From CBDFKQ01 sp965248855 (GTDB lineage: Bacteria > Bacteroidota > Bacteroidia > Cytophagales > 172606-1), in NCBI GenBank assembly GCA_965248855.1, contig CBDFKQ010000011.1, forward strand, positions 186,001 to 250,000: 64,000 nucleotides of DNA. Direction: 5' to 3'. A model generated the notes under the pieces. It did not search any database. It saw only the letters and a program-made list of their open reading frames with translations, and was not told where the DNA came from. Numbering within the stretch: the stretch's first letter is position 1; every line of letters begins with the position of its first letter. Below are positions 1 to 8,729 of this stretch, in pieces. A program made the translations under genes and the position numbers.

Positions 1-1047
1 GTAACTTCAGCATTGTGGAGCGATTTTGATAATGACGGGTGGAATGATTTAATTTTAACGGGTGAATTTATGCCTGTTATTTTTTATAAAAATAACCATG
101 GAAAGCTTTCACATTTACAAACTGCCGTAAGTAAAAATGTTGGATGGTGGAATAGTATAGTAGCAGGAGATTTTGACAATGATGGTGACGTTGATTATGC
201 TGCAGGTAATGTTGGTTTGAATTGCAGGTATAAAGCAAGTGATGAGGAACCTGTATGCGTTTATGCGAAAGACTATGATAAAAATGGTACTATGGACGCT
301 GTTTTATGTAGTTATACTGAAGGTATAGAATATTCCGTGCATCCCAGAGAAACTTTTACAGGACAAATTATTGGTTTAAGGAAAAAATTTACAAAATATT
401 CTACCTATGGGAATATGCCTTTTAAAGATGTTTTTGATCAGGAACAGTTAAAAGATGCCTATATTTTAAAAAGTAATTACTTTCGATCTGCTTATATTCA
501 AAACCTGGGAAATGGTAAGTTTGAAATGAGTGCTTTACCGGCAGATGCGCAAATCAGTCCTATATTTGGAATGTTAGTAACTGATTTTGATGATGACGGG
601 AACCTTGATTTATTAACTGTTGGTAATGATTATAGTAACGAAGTATTAACCGGTTTCTATGATTCGGGGATTGGAACATGTTTGAAAGGAGATGGAAAGG
701 GTCATTTCAAATCAATTCATAATTTAAAAAGTGGCTTTTTTGTTGATAGCGATGCCAAAGGTTTTGCTGAGATTACTTTAAAAGACAATAAATCCTTATT
801 CATCGTTACATCAAATAAAGATACTTTAAAAGCCTTTGAAAATAAAAATGATTCGAAAAAAATAAATATTGAAAAAAATGATGCCTTTGCAGAAATCGAA
901 TTTATAAATGGTAAAAAAAGAAAGGTGGAATTTTATTATGGTTCAGGCTATCTTTCTCAATCCACACGATCGTTAACCCTGCCTAAAAATTCTAAAAATA
1001 TAATTATTGTTGACGTAAAAGGAAATAAACGGAAAGTTAGTTTATGA
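1..1047 (+). CDS. FG-GAP/VCBS repeat protein, C-terminal part
   Basis: The frame is open from the first base, so this is the 3' part of a longer gene. Aspartate-rich calcium-loop repeats of the FG-GAP/VCBS type are visible: a DFDNDGWNDLIL segment near the start, DFDNDGDVDYAAGN about 50 residues later, DYDKNGTMDAV, and DFDDDGNLDLLTVGN near residue 195. Such repeats build a beta-propeller in secreted or surface proteins, often with a C-terminal ASPIC/UnbV-type domain; the last 80 residues are lysine-rich and could be a remnant of one. Substrate or partner is unknown. A strong terminator follows about 60 bp after the stop. Confidence 0.75.
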   Translation, partial: VTSALWSDFDNDGWNDLILTGEFMPVIFYKNNHGKLSHLQTAVSKNVGWWNSIVAGDFDNDGDVDYAAGNVGLNCRYKASDEEPVCVYAKDYDKNGTMDAVLCSYTEGIEYSVHPRETFTGQIIGLRKKFTKYSTYGNMPFKDVFDQEQLKDAYILKSNYFRSAYIQNLGNGKFEMSALPADAQISPIFGMLVTDFDDDGNLDLLTVGNDYSNEVLTGFYDSGIGTCLKGDGKGHFKSIHNLKSGFFVDSDAKGFAEITLKDNKSLFIVTSNKDTLKAFENKNDSKKINIEKNDAFAEIEFINGKKRKVEFYYGSGYLSQSTRSLTLPKNSKNIIIVDVKGNKRKVSL

Positions 1048-1106
1048 AAAGGAAAAGGTTATGGCGGGAGACCAACTTTAAAACAATAATTTTACCAAAT
1101 GAAATA

Positions 1107-1137
1107 AAAAAGGTGAGTTTACGTAACTCACCTTTTT
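1107..1137. terminator. bidirectional intrinsic terminator
   Basis: Perfect 13-bp inverted repeat (AAAAAGGTGAGTT / AACTCACCTTTTT) around a 5-nt TACGT loop, with A-tract on one side and T-tract on the other. It lies between the convergent FG-GAP gene and pgk and can serve both strands. Confidence 0.85.
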
Positions 1138-1232
1138 ATTTTTTCTCTCAAATACAAACACTTTATAAAATATCACGTACTCAAATTCTTACGAAACCGG
1201 TTGTAATATCAGTTTTTTCTAAAAAATAATAT

Positions 1233-2420
1233 TTAATTTTCCAAGGCTTGCACTCCAGGTAAAATTTTTCCTTCCATATATTCCAATAAAGCTCCACCGC
1301 CTGTAGAAACATAAGATACATCTTCTCCAAAACCCAAATTATTAACTGCAGCTGCCGAATCACCACCACCTATTAAAGAAAATGCGCCTTTTTTAGTTGC
1401 TTTTACCACCGCTTCAGCTACTTCTATTGTTCCTTTAGCAAAATTTGGTAATTCAAAAACACCCATCGGGCCATTCCATAAAATAGTTTTGGAATCCAAT
1501 ATTACATTTACAAAATCTTTTCTGGCATCTTTACCTATATCCAAACCCATCCAACCATCAGGAATATTCATATTGGTGGTATCGTTGGTATTTGCATCAT
1601 TTTTAAATGCATCTGCAATTATTGAATCTACCGGTAATAATAAATTAACACCTTTTTGTTTTGCTTTTTCAATTAACTCTTTTGCCAAATCAACTTTATC
1701 TGCTTCTAATAATGAAGAACCGATGCTGCCTCCCTGAGCTTTAAAGAAAGTATATGCCATACCTCCACCAATCAATAAGTTATCAACTCTGTCAAGCAAT
1801 TTCTCAATAATTAATATTTTATCGGAAATTTTTGCTCCTCCCATTATAGCTGTAAAAGGTTTATCAGATTTTTCTAAAACCTTTTTTGCATTTTCCAGTT
1901 CGGCAGTCATCACATGACCTGCAACCTTTTCTTTAAAAAACTGACCTATTACTGCGGTAGAAGCATGTGCTCTATGAGCTGTACCAAAAGCATCATTAAC
2001 CCACACATCACCTAATTTTGATAATTTTTCCGCGAAACCTATATCTCCTTTTTCTTCTTCTTTATAAAAACGTAAGTTTTCCAATAATAAAATTTCTCCG
2101 GGTTTTAATGCTGACGCCTTATTGATTGCCTGCTCACCAATACAATCATCTGCAAAGTGAACCGGAACTTTAAATGTATCTTCCAGATATTCCATTAAAT
2201 GTTTTAATGAAAAAGCTTCTTCATAGCCTCCTTTAGGCCTGCCTAAGTGCGACATTAAAATACATGAACCGCCATCTTTCAGAATTTTTTTAATGGTTGG
2301 TATTGTTGCCCTTAATCTGGTATCGTCGGTAATTTGATAATTTTTATCCAGGGGGACATTAAAATCCACACGGATTAAGGCTTTTTTGCCGGCAAAATTG
2401 TAAGATTCAATTGTTTTCAT
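1233..2420 (-). CDS. pgk: phosphoglycerate kinase
   Basis: Converts 1,3-bisphosphoglycerate and ADP to 3-phosphoglycerate and ATP in cytosolic glycolysis. The 395-residue length is standard. Hallmarks are the N-terminal RVDFNVP motif (about residues 17-23), the SHLGRP segment near 57-62, ENLRFY near 115, the IMGGAKISDK hinge segment, the nucleotide-binding GGGDSAAA, and the C-terminal SYVSTGGGALLEYMEG signature. The ATG start begins directly in the conserved N-terminal strand. It is transcribed alone, divergently from the cyclic-nucleotide-domain gene, and ends just before the shared terminator. A core chromosomal gene, which identifies this flank as host DNA. Confidence 0.98.
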   Translation of the reverse strand: MKTIESYNFAGKKALIRVDFNVPLDKNYQITDDTRLRATIPTIKKILKDGGSCILMSHLGRPKGGYEEAFSLKHLMEYLEDTFKVPVHFADDCIGEQAINKASALKPGEILLLENLRFYKEEEKGDIGFAEKLSKLGDVWVNDAFGTAHRAHASTAVIGQFFKEKVAGHVMTAELENAKKVLEKSDKPFTAIMGGAKISDKILIIEKLLDRVDNLLIGGGMAYTFFKAQGGSIGSSLLEADKVDLAKELIEKAKQKGVNLLLPVDSIIADAFKNDANTNDTTNMNIPDGWMGLDIGKDARKDFVNVILDSKTILWNGPMGVFELPNFAKGTIEVAEAVVKATKKGAFSLIGGGDSAAAVNNLGFGEDVSYVSTGGGALLEYMEGKILPGVQALEN

Positions 2421-2653
2421 TAAGTTTTATTTAAGGAATGGGTTAATTAAATATTTTTAAAGGATTTTTACCATCCCTAATGTTTTTAAACGGACAATCG
2501 TAATTTCTCTTTTAAAACACTATTATGTTGTTATTCCAATGCAAATTAATAGTTTTGTTTTAATGAGAATAACGATCTTAATTAATTATTTTAATTTTAT
2601 TTTTTATTCTAATTATAAAATTATAATTGAGCAGAATTTTTTTTTATACAAAT

Positions 2654-3181
2654 ATGGATTTTCAAAGAATTTTCAAAAAAAAATATACACTTGAAGAATT
2701 AAATATTTTTAGATTTTTATCGAAAATACCTGCATTTGAGTTATTGAAAGCTGATGAAATGGAATTATTTCTTCCTTATTTGCATGAAAGGTTATTTCAG
2801 AAAGGTGAAGTAATTTTTTTCAGGACAGATCCTGCAAAAGCTTTCTATGTTATTAAAACCGGGAAGGTTCAAATAAATATAGATATTAATAATGAATTTG
2901 AACCATTAAGAACTTTTAGAGCAGGTGAATCTTTTGGAGCAAGTGGTTTTTTACCTAATGATCATCGAATTTATAATGCCATTGCCGATGCAGAAGATTG
3001 TATGATATATGTGTTGCCACAAGTTAATGCACTAGAAATAATGGAAGCAAATCCAAAAATATGTGCTAAAATAATGACATCCGTTTCAAATATTTTTAGC
3101 AGGCAAATGACAAATATTTTTAAAGCATATAAAGAATCTCCGGGCATATTTGTGTTGGGAGAAGCTTATAGTGAAGAATAA
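2654..3181 (+). CDS. cyclic nucleotide-binding domain protein
   Basis: About 175 residues from the ATG at 2654; the frame is open nine codons further up to a TTG at 2627, but the ATG is the better start. Residues about 30-140 form a cNMP-binding (CAP_ED) beta-roll, with FQKGEVIFFRTDPAKAFYVI and a GESFGA segment resembling the phosphate-binding cassette. The usual arginine of that cassette is not evident, so ligand binding is uncertain. There is no C-terminal helix-turn-helix, so this is not a complete Crp/Fnr regulator; stand-alone CAP_ED proteins act as sensors or partners of other proteins. It is monocistronic and converges with the secreted-protein gene 8 bp downstream. Confidence 0.75.
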   Translation: MDFQRIFKKKYTLEELNIFRFLSKIPAFELLKADEMELFLPYLHERLFQKGEVIFFRTDPAKAFYVIKTGKVQINIDINNEFEPLRTFRAGESFGASGFLPNDHRIYNAIADAEDCMIYVLPQVNALEIMEANPKICAKIMTSVSNIFSRQMTNIFKAYKESPGIFVLGEAYSEE

Positions 3182-3189
3182 TTTTTAAC

Positions 3190-5703
3190 TTAATCTGTAA
3201 TGATAAGTTTTTTGGTCAGCTTTTCTTCTTCTGTATGAATTTCAATAAAATATATTCCGCTTGGAAGGTCTGAAATTTGCAATTGACATTGCCTTTCAGA
3301 GTTTTTTAATAAAATAGTTTCATATTTAACAATTACTCCAATATTATTTAAAACTTTCAAAATTATTTTTTCTTGTAATTTATTGCTTTTTCCAAAGGTT
3401 ATTTTAACAATATCTCTGGCAGGGTTGGGATATAAAAGAGCCAAACCATCTATTCTAACTGCTATTACTTTTGAATAAGTGAAAGTATCATCTTCATTAT
3501 TCTGTTTGAGGCGATAATAATTTATGCCGAGCCCGGGTTCATTATCAAAATAAATATAATTAATGTATGAATTGGAGTTACCGCTCCCTTCCACAGTGCC
3601 TATTGTTGTAAAGGTTTTACCATCCAATGATCTTTGAATTTCAAAAGATAAATTATCTTTTTCAAAACCTGTTTGCCATTGAAGTAATACTTTTTCTGAT
3701 TGCCTTTGTGCATTAAAATAAATCAAACTCACAGGTAATGGAAAACCGCCGGGATTACAAAATATTTTTTGCGAAGCTGTAATTACCCTGCAATTTGTAT
3801 CTGATATATTAGTCGGGGAGTTTGCAACAACTGCCCTAATATAAAATAAAGAATCTACTTTTACAGGGTAATATGTAGAGTTTGTGGCCGATGCTATGTT
3901 TACCCATTTCCTTGGAGAGACCGTAGTATCTAATTTCTGCCATTGATATACAGGAGTATCAAATTCTGTTCCGATTACATTAGCTTTAAGCATAGCAGGC
4001 TTACAAACCGGAATTGACGAAGTTAAAGGAATATTAGGGCCGCATGGCTTAAATGTGATGTTATCCAATCCAATATCATTGCCTATCCCACCGGGAGCAG
4101 TATTATTAATCGATAAAACCAAACTTGTTATACCCGGCAAAGTATAAAATGTAAACCCCACTTTATGCCATTTATTATCATTTGGAATGGTAAAAGGGGG
4201 ACTATAAACCGGAATCCCGCCTATTTGAAATTCGATTTGAGGGCTGACTGAAAATTGTGTACAATTTACACCGGATGGACAATTAATACTTGAGGCATTA
4301 CTCGAAAATTGTTGACACCCCGGCTCAAGTACTGTATCACATTTGGGAAAATAAAATAAATTAGCTCCTGAAGGATTTGTTATAGATACTAAGCTTTTAT
4401 CATATAAATTAATAGCATCTAAACTAAACTCATACTTAGTATTTTGGCAAATTCCATTAATTGTCTGGCTGTAAAAAACCCTCGGGATAAAATCGGAATT
4501 GACAACCATCATGAAGCCATCTTGAGTAGGGCTATTATCCTGACTTGTTATCCACAGTGGATTTCTAATATAACTGTATATATCTCTTACTCCTGTTGCA
4601 ATAGTGTAAATACCATCATTAATAGTAGTATTAAAATCATAAGTGTAACCCGGTGCGATAAGGTTCCATGGAGCATTATTAGTTTTAAAAGTAACTTTAG
4701 TAGGTTTAACCCAATTGGTATCGGTTGCAAGAAATTCATTAACTCCTGTTATCTTACCAAAATCACCATTAGTAAAAATATTATCGCCATATGTACCTGA
4801 ACACAAGCCACTTAAAATTTTTACTTGATTGGAGGAAAGAGTAGCATCGGAAAAATTTTTACCAAAGCGTATTTCATCAAATTGACTTTGCCCTGCCGAA
4901 TTGCCACCGGCTATTGCTATTGAATTAAATGTGTTATCTACTGCACCTGTCGTACCTGCAAGATCTGGGCTCCCGGGAGCAGCACCGCCAATTCCCGTCG
5001 GGTTTACATAAAGGCTTACAATATTACCCGACCCTGAATTAAAAGTAATTGAAACAACGAGTAATGTTGGTGCATTTGGAGAAATTGCTTTTGCGCTTTG
5101 CGTAACTGTACCGTTAAGGTTTAAGCCCCAAAACTGCGTTCCTCCAAAATATCCTATTTTTATAGAATTTCCGGATGAAACATCATATTCATTAGCATTT
5201 TTATGAAGTGAAATATATACGGGATCTGAGTTTCCGATTATTTTATTGACTACAAAACCAAACCATAAAGTTGTTCCATTTAAACCAACAAAATTAGTGG
5301 TGGTGGGGTTGGCGGCTGAAGTTGTAAGCCCCGCATTTCCAAAAAAACCGGCTGAACTTGTTTGCAATCTTCTTCCTACTGTAGCTCCACCTATATCGCC
5401 ACCTTCCATATAATGGCCTGCATTTATTAAATAATTTGATCCATCAGTATACTGTAATGAATTATTTGAAGAAATATCATATCCACTCCCGGCTCCGCTA
5501 CTTACAACCCAATCTCCTGCCCAACCTAAAATAGTTTTACCGTTTTTAGGATTCCCCGATGAATTTAAATTCGCATTATGTAAATCTACATTGGCAGAAT
5601 TAAAATAATCAAACCCCTCATAAGCTAAAACCTGTGCTAACACAGATATTTTAAAGAAATTTAAAATACAAAATAAAATGATCAAACGGGCATTCTTTAA
5701 CAT
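3190..5703 (-). CDS. large secreted protein with type IX sorting domain
   Basis: 837 residues. Residues 1-23 form a signal peptide ending ISVLAQ. The body has lectin/LamG-like beta-sandwich features around residues 25-300, then a cysteine-containing carbohydrate-binding-like region around 300-550. The last ~80 residues, starting LYPNPARDIVKITFG and ending LPSGIYFIEIHTEEEKLTKKLIITD-like, are a Por secretion (T9SS) C-terminal sorting domain. The protein is therefore likely exported by the type IX system and attached to or released from the surface. No catalytic domain is recognised. A striking 50-bp palindrome lies about 100 bp upstream. Confidence 0.85.
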   Translation of the reverse strand: MLKNARLIILFCILNFFKISVLAQVLAYEGFDYFNSANVDLHNANLNSSGNPKNGKTILGWAGDWVVSSGAGSGYDISSNNSLQYTDGSNYLINAGHYMEGGDIGGATVGRRLQTSSAGFFGNAGLTTSAANPTTTNFVGLNGTTLWFGFVVNKIIGNSDPVYISLHKNANEYDVSSGNSIKIGYFGGTQFWGLNLNGTVTQSAKAISPNAPTLLVVSITFNSGSGNIVSLYVNPTGIGGAAPGSPDLAGTTGAVDNTFNSIAIAGGNSAGQSQFDEIRFGKNFSDATLSSNQVKILSGLCSGTYGDNIFTNGDFGKITGVNEFLATDTNWVKPTKVTFKTNNAPWNLIAPGYTYDFNTTINDGIYTIATGVRDIYSYIRNPLWITSQDNSPTQDGFMMVVNSDFIPRVFYSQTINGICQNTKYEFSLDAINLYDKSLVSITNPSGANLFYFPKCDTVLEPGCQQFSSNASSINCPSGVNCTQFSVSPQIEFQIGGIPVYSPPFTIPNDNKWHKVGFTFYTLPGITSLVLSINNTAPGGIGNDIGLDNITFKPCGPNIPLTSSIPVCKPAMLKANVIGTEFDTPVYQWQKLDTTVSPRKWVNIASATNSTYYPVKVDSLFYIRAVVANSPTNISDTNCRVITASQKIFCNPGGFPLPVSLIYFNAQRQSEKVLLQWQTGFEKDNLSFEIQRSLDGKTFTTIGTVEGSGNSNSYINYIYFDNEPGLGINYYRLKQNNEDDTFTYSKVIAVRIDGLALLYPNPARDIVKITFGKSNKLQEKIILKVLNNIGVIVKYETILLKNSERQCQLQISDLPSGIYFIEIHTEEEKLTKKLIITD

Positions 5704-5799
5704 AATAAGTTTATATACATTTGAAATTATATTTACGTGTAGGTATTATTAAAGGAAATTAATATATAAATAAGATCTAATATAAACTTAATACGAGAT

Positions 5800-5849
5800 G
5801 TTCCGGTAAAAGTAAAAATATTTTTAAATATTTTTACTTTTACCGGAAC
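5800..5849. repeat. perfect 24-bp inverted repeat with 2-nt loop
   Basis: Positions 5800-5823 are the exact reverse complement of 5826-5849, separated by TT. The outer ends are GTTCCGG and CCGGAAC; the interior is A/T-rich with an AGTAAAAATA core. It could be a strong terminator, a cruciform regulatory site or a small mobile hairpin. It sits in the upstream region of the secreted-protein gene. Confidence 0.85.
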
Positions 5850-6361
5850 TGATGTTACACACAAAAATAATTTATTATAATTATCATATAAAATTGATTT
5901 GTTTATTCACAAAATATATATTTTTTCATTTTTAAATTTTATTAATTATAAAAAAGATTAAAAATAAATGTTTAAAGCTCACCTCAGGAAATTAAATAAA
6001 TCACAAAAAAATGTTAAATAATTTTTAATTATCGGTTTATCAATATCATTATATTCATAATTAAAAATAACTCTGAATCAATTCATCTTACAGTCATTAG
6101 CTTAATAGAAAACTATAAGCAGAAAACCCCATTGCAAATTATTTCGTGTGCATCTTTTAAAACAAAACCGAGTTATATAAGAATGATAAGAGTAGGCTTA
6201 ATTACGGTGCTTCTTAAGGAATTGGAAAACCTATTGCCTTAATAGGTTAAGACCTTGAGCTGAGAGAGGGATTGATTTTTTGAAAGAATGGTATTACTTG
6301 TATAAAATAAAAATGGAACTTACTTAAAAGGATATTAATTAAAGAATATAAATTTCTTTTC

Positions 6362-6391
6362 AAGTCAGCCTAAAATGAATCAGGCTGACTT
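6362..6391 (-). terminator. intrinsic terminator of the HAD gene
   Basis: Perfect 10-bp stem (AAGTCAGCCT / AGGCTGACTT) with a 10-nt loop directly downstream of the minus-strand HAD gene; the template runs on into an A/T-rich tract. Confidence 0.75.
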
Positions 6392-6404
6392 ATTCTGCTA
6401 TTCT

Positions 6405-7043
6405 TTATATTCCATTATTAAAAATATTTAATATAGTTGTTGGAGCTTGTAGATGAATTGTTTCCATTCCTACCTTTTTTGCCCCTTCAATGTTTTCTAA
6501 TCTATCATCAATAAACAAAGTTTCTTTCGCAATTAATCCATTTTCTTGCAACACACTCATGTATATTTCAGGGTCCGGTTTGGTGGCATGTAAAACATGT
6601 GAATAATAACACTTTTCAACAAGTCCTTCCAAGCTCATCGGATAAGCATATTGAGCACTTATTTTATTATTTATTTCTTTTATATGAATCGCATTAGTAT
6701 TACTTAATATAAATGTGCGGTATTTTATTTTGAGTTCCAATAAAAGATCAATTCGTTTAGTATCAATATCCAACAATAATTTATTCCAAGCCATATCCAA
6801 TTCTATATTTTCAATTGCAGGGTTATTCAAAAATTCCTTTGCCTTCGCCCTAAATTCATTATCAGTCCAATCGCCTTTTTCAAAAATATAAAATTGATCC
6901 ATTAATTTCCATCCATCTTTAAATTCATTTGAAGGATTTTTGTTAATTGCTTCCAAGGCCTCCATGGTTAGTTTAGGGTCAATATCTACTATAACATTGC
7001 CCAAATCAAAAATAATATTTTTAATATGTTTAGAAATACTCAT
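6405..7043 (-). CDS. HAD-superfamily hydrolase, YihX-like
   Basis: 212 residues with all four HAD motifs: IIFDLGNVIVDID (nucleophile D13), LSNTN (motif II near residue 116), TKPDPEIY (motif III lysine) and FIDDRLENIEGAKKVGM (motif IV acidic pair). The size and the DLGN motif I fit the YihX/epoxide-hydrolase-like subgroup of small phosphatases acting on sugar phosphates in the cytosol; the exact substrate cannot be read from sequence. It is the last host gene before the tRNA and is transcribed away from it, with its own terminator. Confidence 0.85.
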   Translation of the reverse strand: MSISKHIKNIIFDLGNVIVDIDPKLTMEALEAINKNPSNEFKDGWKLMDQFYIFEKGDWTDNEFRAKAKEFLNNPAIENIELDMAWNKLLLDIDTKRIDLLLELKIKYRTFILSNTNAIHIKEINNKISAQYAYPMSLEGLVEKCYYSHVLHATKPDPEIYMSVLQENGLIAKETLFIDDRLENIEGAKKVGMETIHLQAPTTILNIFNNGI

Positions 7044-7117
7044 ATACTTTCAATAAAATGTTTGTGAATTATTCACGAAGTACTATATTTGCATCCTCAA
7101 AAGCAAATCCTTTTGAA

Positions 7118-7191
7118 GGTCCCATAGCTCAGTTGGTTAGAGCATCTGACTCATAATCAGAGGGTCCATGGTTCGAGCCCATGTGGGACCA
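7118..7191 (+). tRNA. tRNA with CAT anticodon (elongator Met, or Ile2)
   Basis: A 74-nt cloverleaf: acceptor GGTCCCA/TGGGACC plus discriminator A, D arm GCTCAGTTGGTTAGAGC, anticodon stem TCTGA/TCAGA around loop CTCATAA (anticodon CAT at 7152-7154), and T arm with GGTTCGAGCC. CCA is not encoded. The acceptor pairing starts G-C, which argues against initiator Met; elongator Met is most likely, though an Ile tRNA whose CAT is modified to lysidine cannot be excluded. Its 3' 15 bp are the attachment core of the integrated elements and are preserved, so the tRNA remains intact. Confidence 0.93.
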
Positions 7192-7192
7192 C
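7178..7192 (+). repeat. attachment site attL (tRNA 3' end)
   Basis: CCCATGTGGGACCAC, the last T-arm and acceptor bases of the tRNA plus one base. The same 15 bp recur at 44223-44237. A tyrosine recombinase lies 250 bp to the right, as expected for tRNA-targeted integration. Confidence 0.88.
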
Positions 7193-7211
7193 TATAGGTG
7201 TCTAATTAGCG

Positions 7212-7249
7212 AATTGAGAGGTTTTTGATTTTTTCAAAGCCTCTCAATT
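7212..7249. repeat. hairpin next to attL
   Basis: Perfect 10-bp stem AATTGAGAGG / CCTCTCAATT with a smaller inner TTTGA/TCAAA stem. The same structure occurs at 44257-44294 at the same distance from the second att site. It may be a terminator insulating the integrase or a part of the recombination site. Confidence 0.7.
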
Positions 7250-7282
7250 TTACTACAACAGGGTACAAATAACTGAATCTAC

Positions 7283-7371
7283 TTGCTCATTTCGCAATTT
7301 ACTTGCTCACTTTTTGAAATTTGCTTGCTCACTTTTGAAATCGCTTGCTCATTTTAAAATTCACTTGCTCA
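7283..7371. repeat. five TTGCTCA iterons upstream of integrase
   Basis: TTGCTCA starts at 7283, 7303, 7325, 7345 and 7365, i.e. spacings of 20, 22, 20 and 20 bp, so the copies lie on nearly one face of the helix. Flanks are also similar (ACTTGCTCA, GCTTGCTCA, followed by A/T-rich DNA). They lie between the att core and the integrase, the place for recombinase arm sites or for binding by a directionality factor. The second element has three copies. Confidence 0.8.
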
Positions 7372-7443
7372 ATTTCAATCCACCTTTCTTATTATTGGAA
7401 AAAATAATTTTCAACCCAATAATAAATTTATGTTTTTAAAAAA

Positions 7444-8625
7444 ATGAATATCCTATTTTGGCTACGCAAAAACCAGATTAACAAAAAAGGAAATGCCCCC
7501 CTATGGTGCACCATTAATATTAACAATCTAAGAGAGGAATTTTCATGTAAAATATCCATCAATCCTAAAGATTGGAATCAAGACAGTCAATCCTCCAATG
7601 GACCTTACAGAGAATATGACAATTCACAAATCCAAATTATCGCTTTTAAACTTTTAGAAATAAAAACCAGACTGGATGTAATTGGCAAAACCTACAGCCT
7701 TAAGGATATTAAAGATGAAATAACCGGAAAAAATGAAATTAAAAACGGATTTATAGAACAATTTGATCAGTTAGTAGAGGAAAAGAAATTAAAAAATCCT
7801 ACGATGAGGCTTGACAGCCTAAAAAAATATGCTACCCTTCGTAAAAATTATATTAATTTTTTAAAAGCCACCGGAAAAACAGGCCTATCAGTTGATGAAT
7901 TTACACCCGTATTAATGGCAGACTTAGAATTGTTCCTATATAAAGACCTTAAACAATGTTCAAAGAACCATGCTTTGAGGCATCTTGAAGGGATAAAGAC
8001 TGTTCAAAAGTATTGTGCCGGCAAAGGGTATGCCTATAATAAAGAAGCAAAGGAATTTGTAAGCAAAAGAAGTAAAAGTAAAAAAATTTTATACTTAAAG
8101 AAAAATGAAATCGAGCTTTTAAAAACTTTTGATTTTAATTCAGATAAGCTAAAAATGGTAGCTGACCTTTTTTTATTTCAAAGCTGGACCGGCTTTGCTT
8201 ACGTAGATTTATTCAGATTCGATTATTTTCTGGATGTAGAAGTAATTCAAGGCAAGGAATGGATTATTAGGGAAAGAAAGAAAACCGATAATTTTCCTCA
8301 AATGCCTTTATTCCCTATTCCGAAAGCCATACTTATAAAGTATAATAATAAATTACCAATCCTTTCAAACAAAGAATACAATTCTTACCTTAAAATAATT
8401 GGAGGATGCCTTAACCTGAAGTTTAATTTAACTTCTCATGTCGCACGAAAAACGGCAGGCACACAATGGCTCAATGAAGGTATATCACTTGATGTAGTAA
8501 GTAAAATGCTAGGCCATAAAAATATACAAACTACTAAGGACATGTATGCTTTTTTAGATTTGGAAAGAGTGGAAAGGGAAACAAGGATTTTTTTTAAACA
8601 ATCTTACGAGACAGAAGTAGCTTAA
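7444..8625 (+). CDS. int: tyrosine recombinase (integrase) of E1
   Basis: 393 residues. N-terminal arm-DNA-binding domain about 1-95, SAM-like core-binding domain about 100-205, catalytic domain about 215-380. Catalytic residues: Lys in RERKKT (about 279-280), H332 and R335 in SHVARK, H358 in LGHKN, nucleophile Y368 in KDMYAF. The usual first arginine is absent: the segment reads TGFAYVDL around 249-256. This deviation is known from Bacteroidota recombinases such as IntDOT. It integrates the element at the tRNA 3' end. It lies just inside attL, preceded by iterons and followed by a strong terminator. The E2 copy is nearly identical and the same length. Confidence 0.95.
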   Translation: MNILFWLRKNQINKKGNAPLWCTININNLREEFSCKISINPKDWNQDSQSSNGPYREYDNSQIQIIAFKLLEIKTRLDVIGKTYSLKDIKDEITGKNEIKNGFIEQFDQLVEEKKLKNPTMRLDSLKKYATLRKNYINFLKATGKTGLSVDEFTPVLMADLELFLYKDLKQCSKNHALRHLEGIKTVQKYCAGKGYAYNKEAKEFVSKRSKSKKILYLKKNEIELLKTFDFNSDKLKMVADLFLFQSWTGFAYVDLFRFDYFLDVEVIQGKEWIIRERKKTDNFPQMPLFPIPKAILIKYNNKLPILSNKEYNSYLKIIGGCLNLKFNLTSHVARKTAGTQWLNEGISLDVVSKMLGHKNIQTTKDMYAFLDLERVERETRIFFKQSYETEVA

Positions 8626-8634
8626 ATACTTTCA

Positions 8635-8665
8635 AATAAACCTGACCTTACCCGTCAGGTTTATT
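8635..8665 (+). terminator. intrinsic terminator of E1 integrase
   Basis: Perfect 12-bp stem AATAAACCTGAC / GTCAGGTTTATT with a 7-nt loop, starting 10 bp after the integrase stop. The same structure follows the E2 integrase. Confidence 0.85.
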
Positions 8666-8699
8666 AAATGTAAATTTTTAAATTATCATTAAGTCAAAA

Positions 8700-8729
8700 T
8701 TGCTTTATAAGAAAATCATAATATCTTTG
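8700..8729 (+). promoter_or_regulatory. Bacteroidota promoter of the E1 cargo
   Basis: TTG at 8700-8702, 19 bp, then TATCTTTG at 8722-8729: an exact match to the Bacteroidota sigma-ABfr pattern TTTG/TTG-N19-TAnnTTTG. It is conserved at the same position in E2 with a 20-bp spacer. It would drive the cargo genes from about 8736, leaving a leader of about 320 nt. Confidence 0.75.

Larger units (their letters stand above)
5704..6404. other. AT-rich intergenic region without recognisable gene
   Basis: About 700 bp between two minus-strand genes. It contains a long perfect palindrome near 5800 and the terminator of the HAD gene near 6362. I see no coding frame and no ncRNA I can name; a short unrecognised RNA cannot be excluded. 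Confidence 0.6.

Noticed and set aside
1044..1229. 61-codon frame overlapping the end of the FG-GAP gene
   Set aside because: It runs through the strong terminator hairpin and converges on pgk; composition is not protein-like.
6200..6300. CTGAGA segment in the 700-bp gap as a thiamine riboswitch
   Set aside because: The order of conserved blocks is wrong and no plus-strand gene follows.
7283..7371. Iterons as a CRISPR array
   Set aside because: Repeats of 7-9 bp with A/T-rich, similar spacers and no cas genes; they fit recombinase binding sites.
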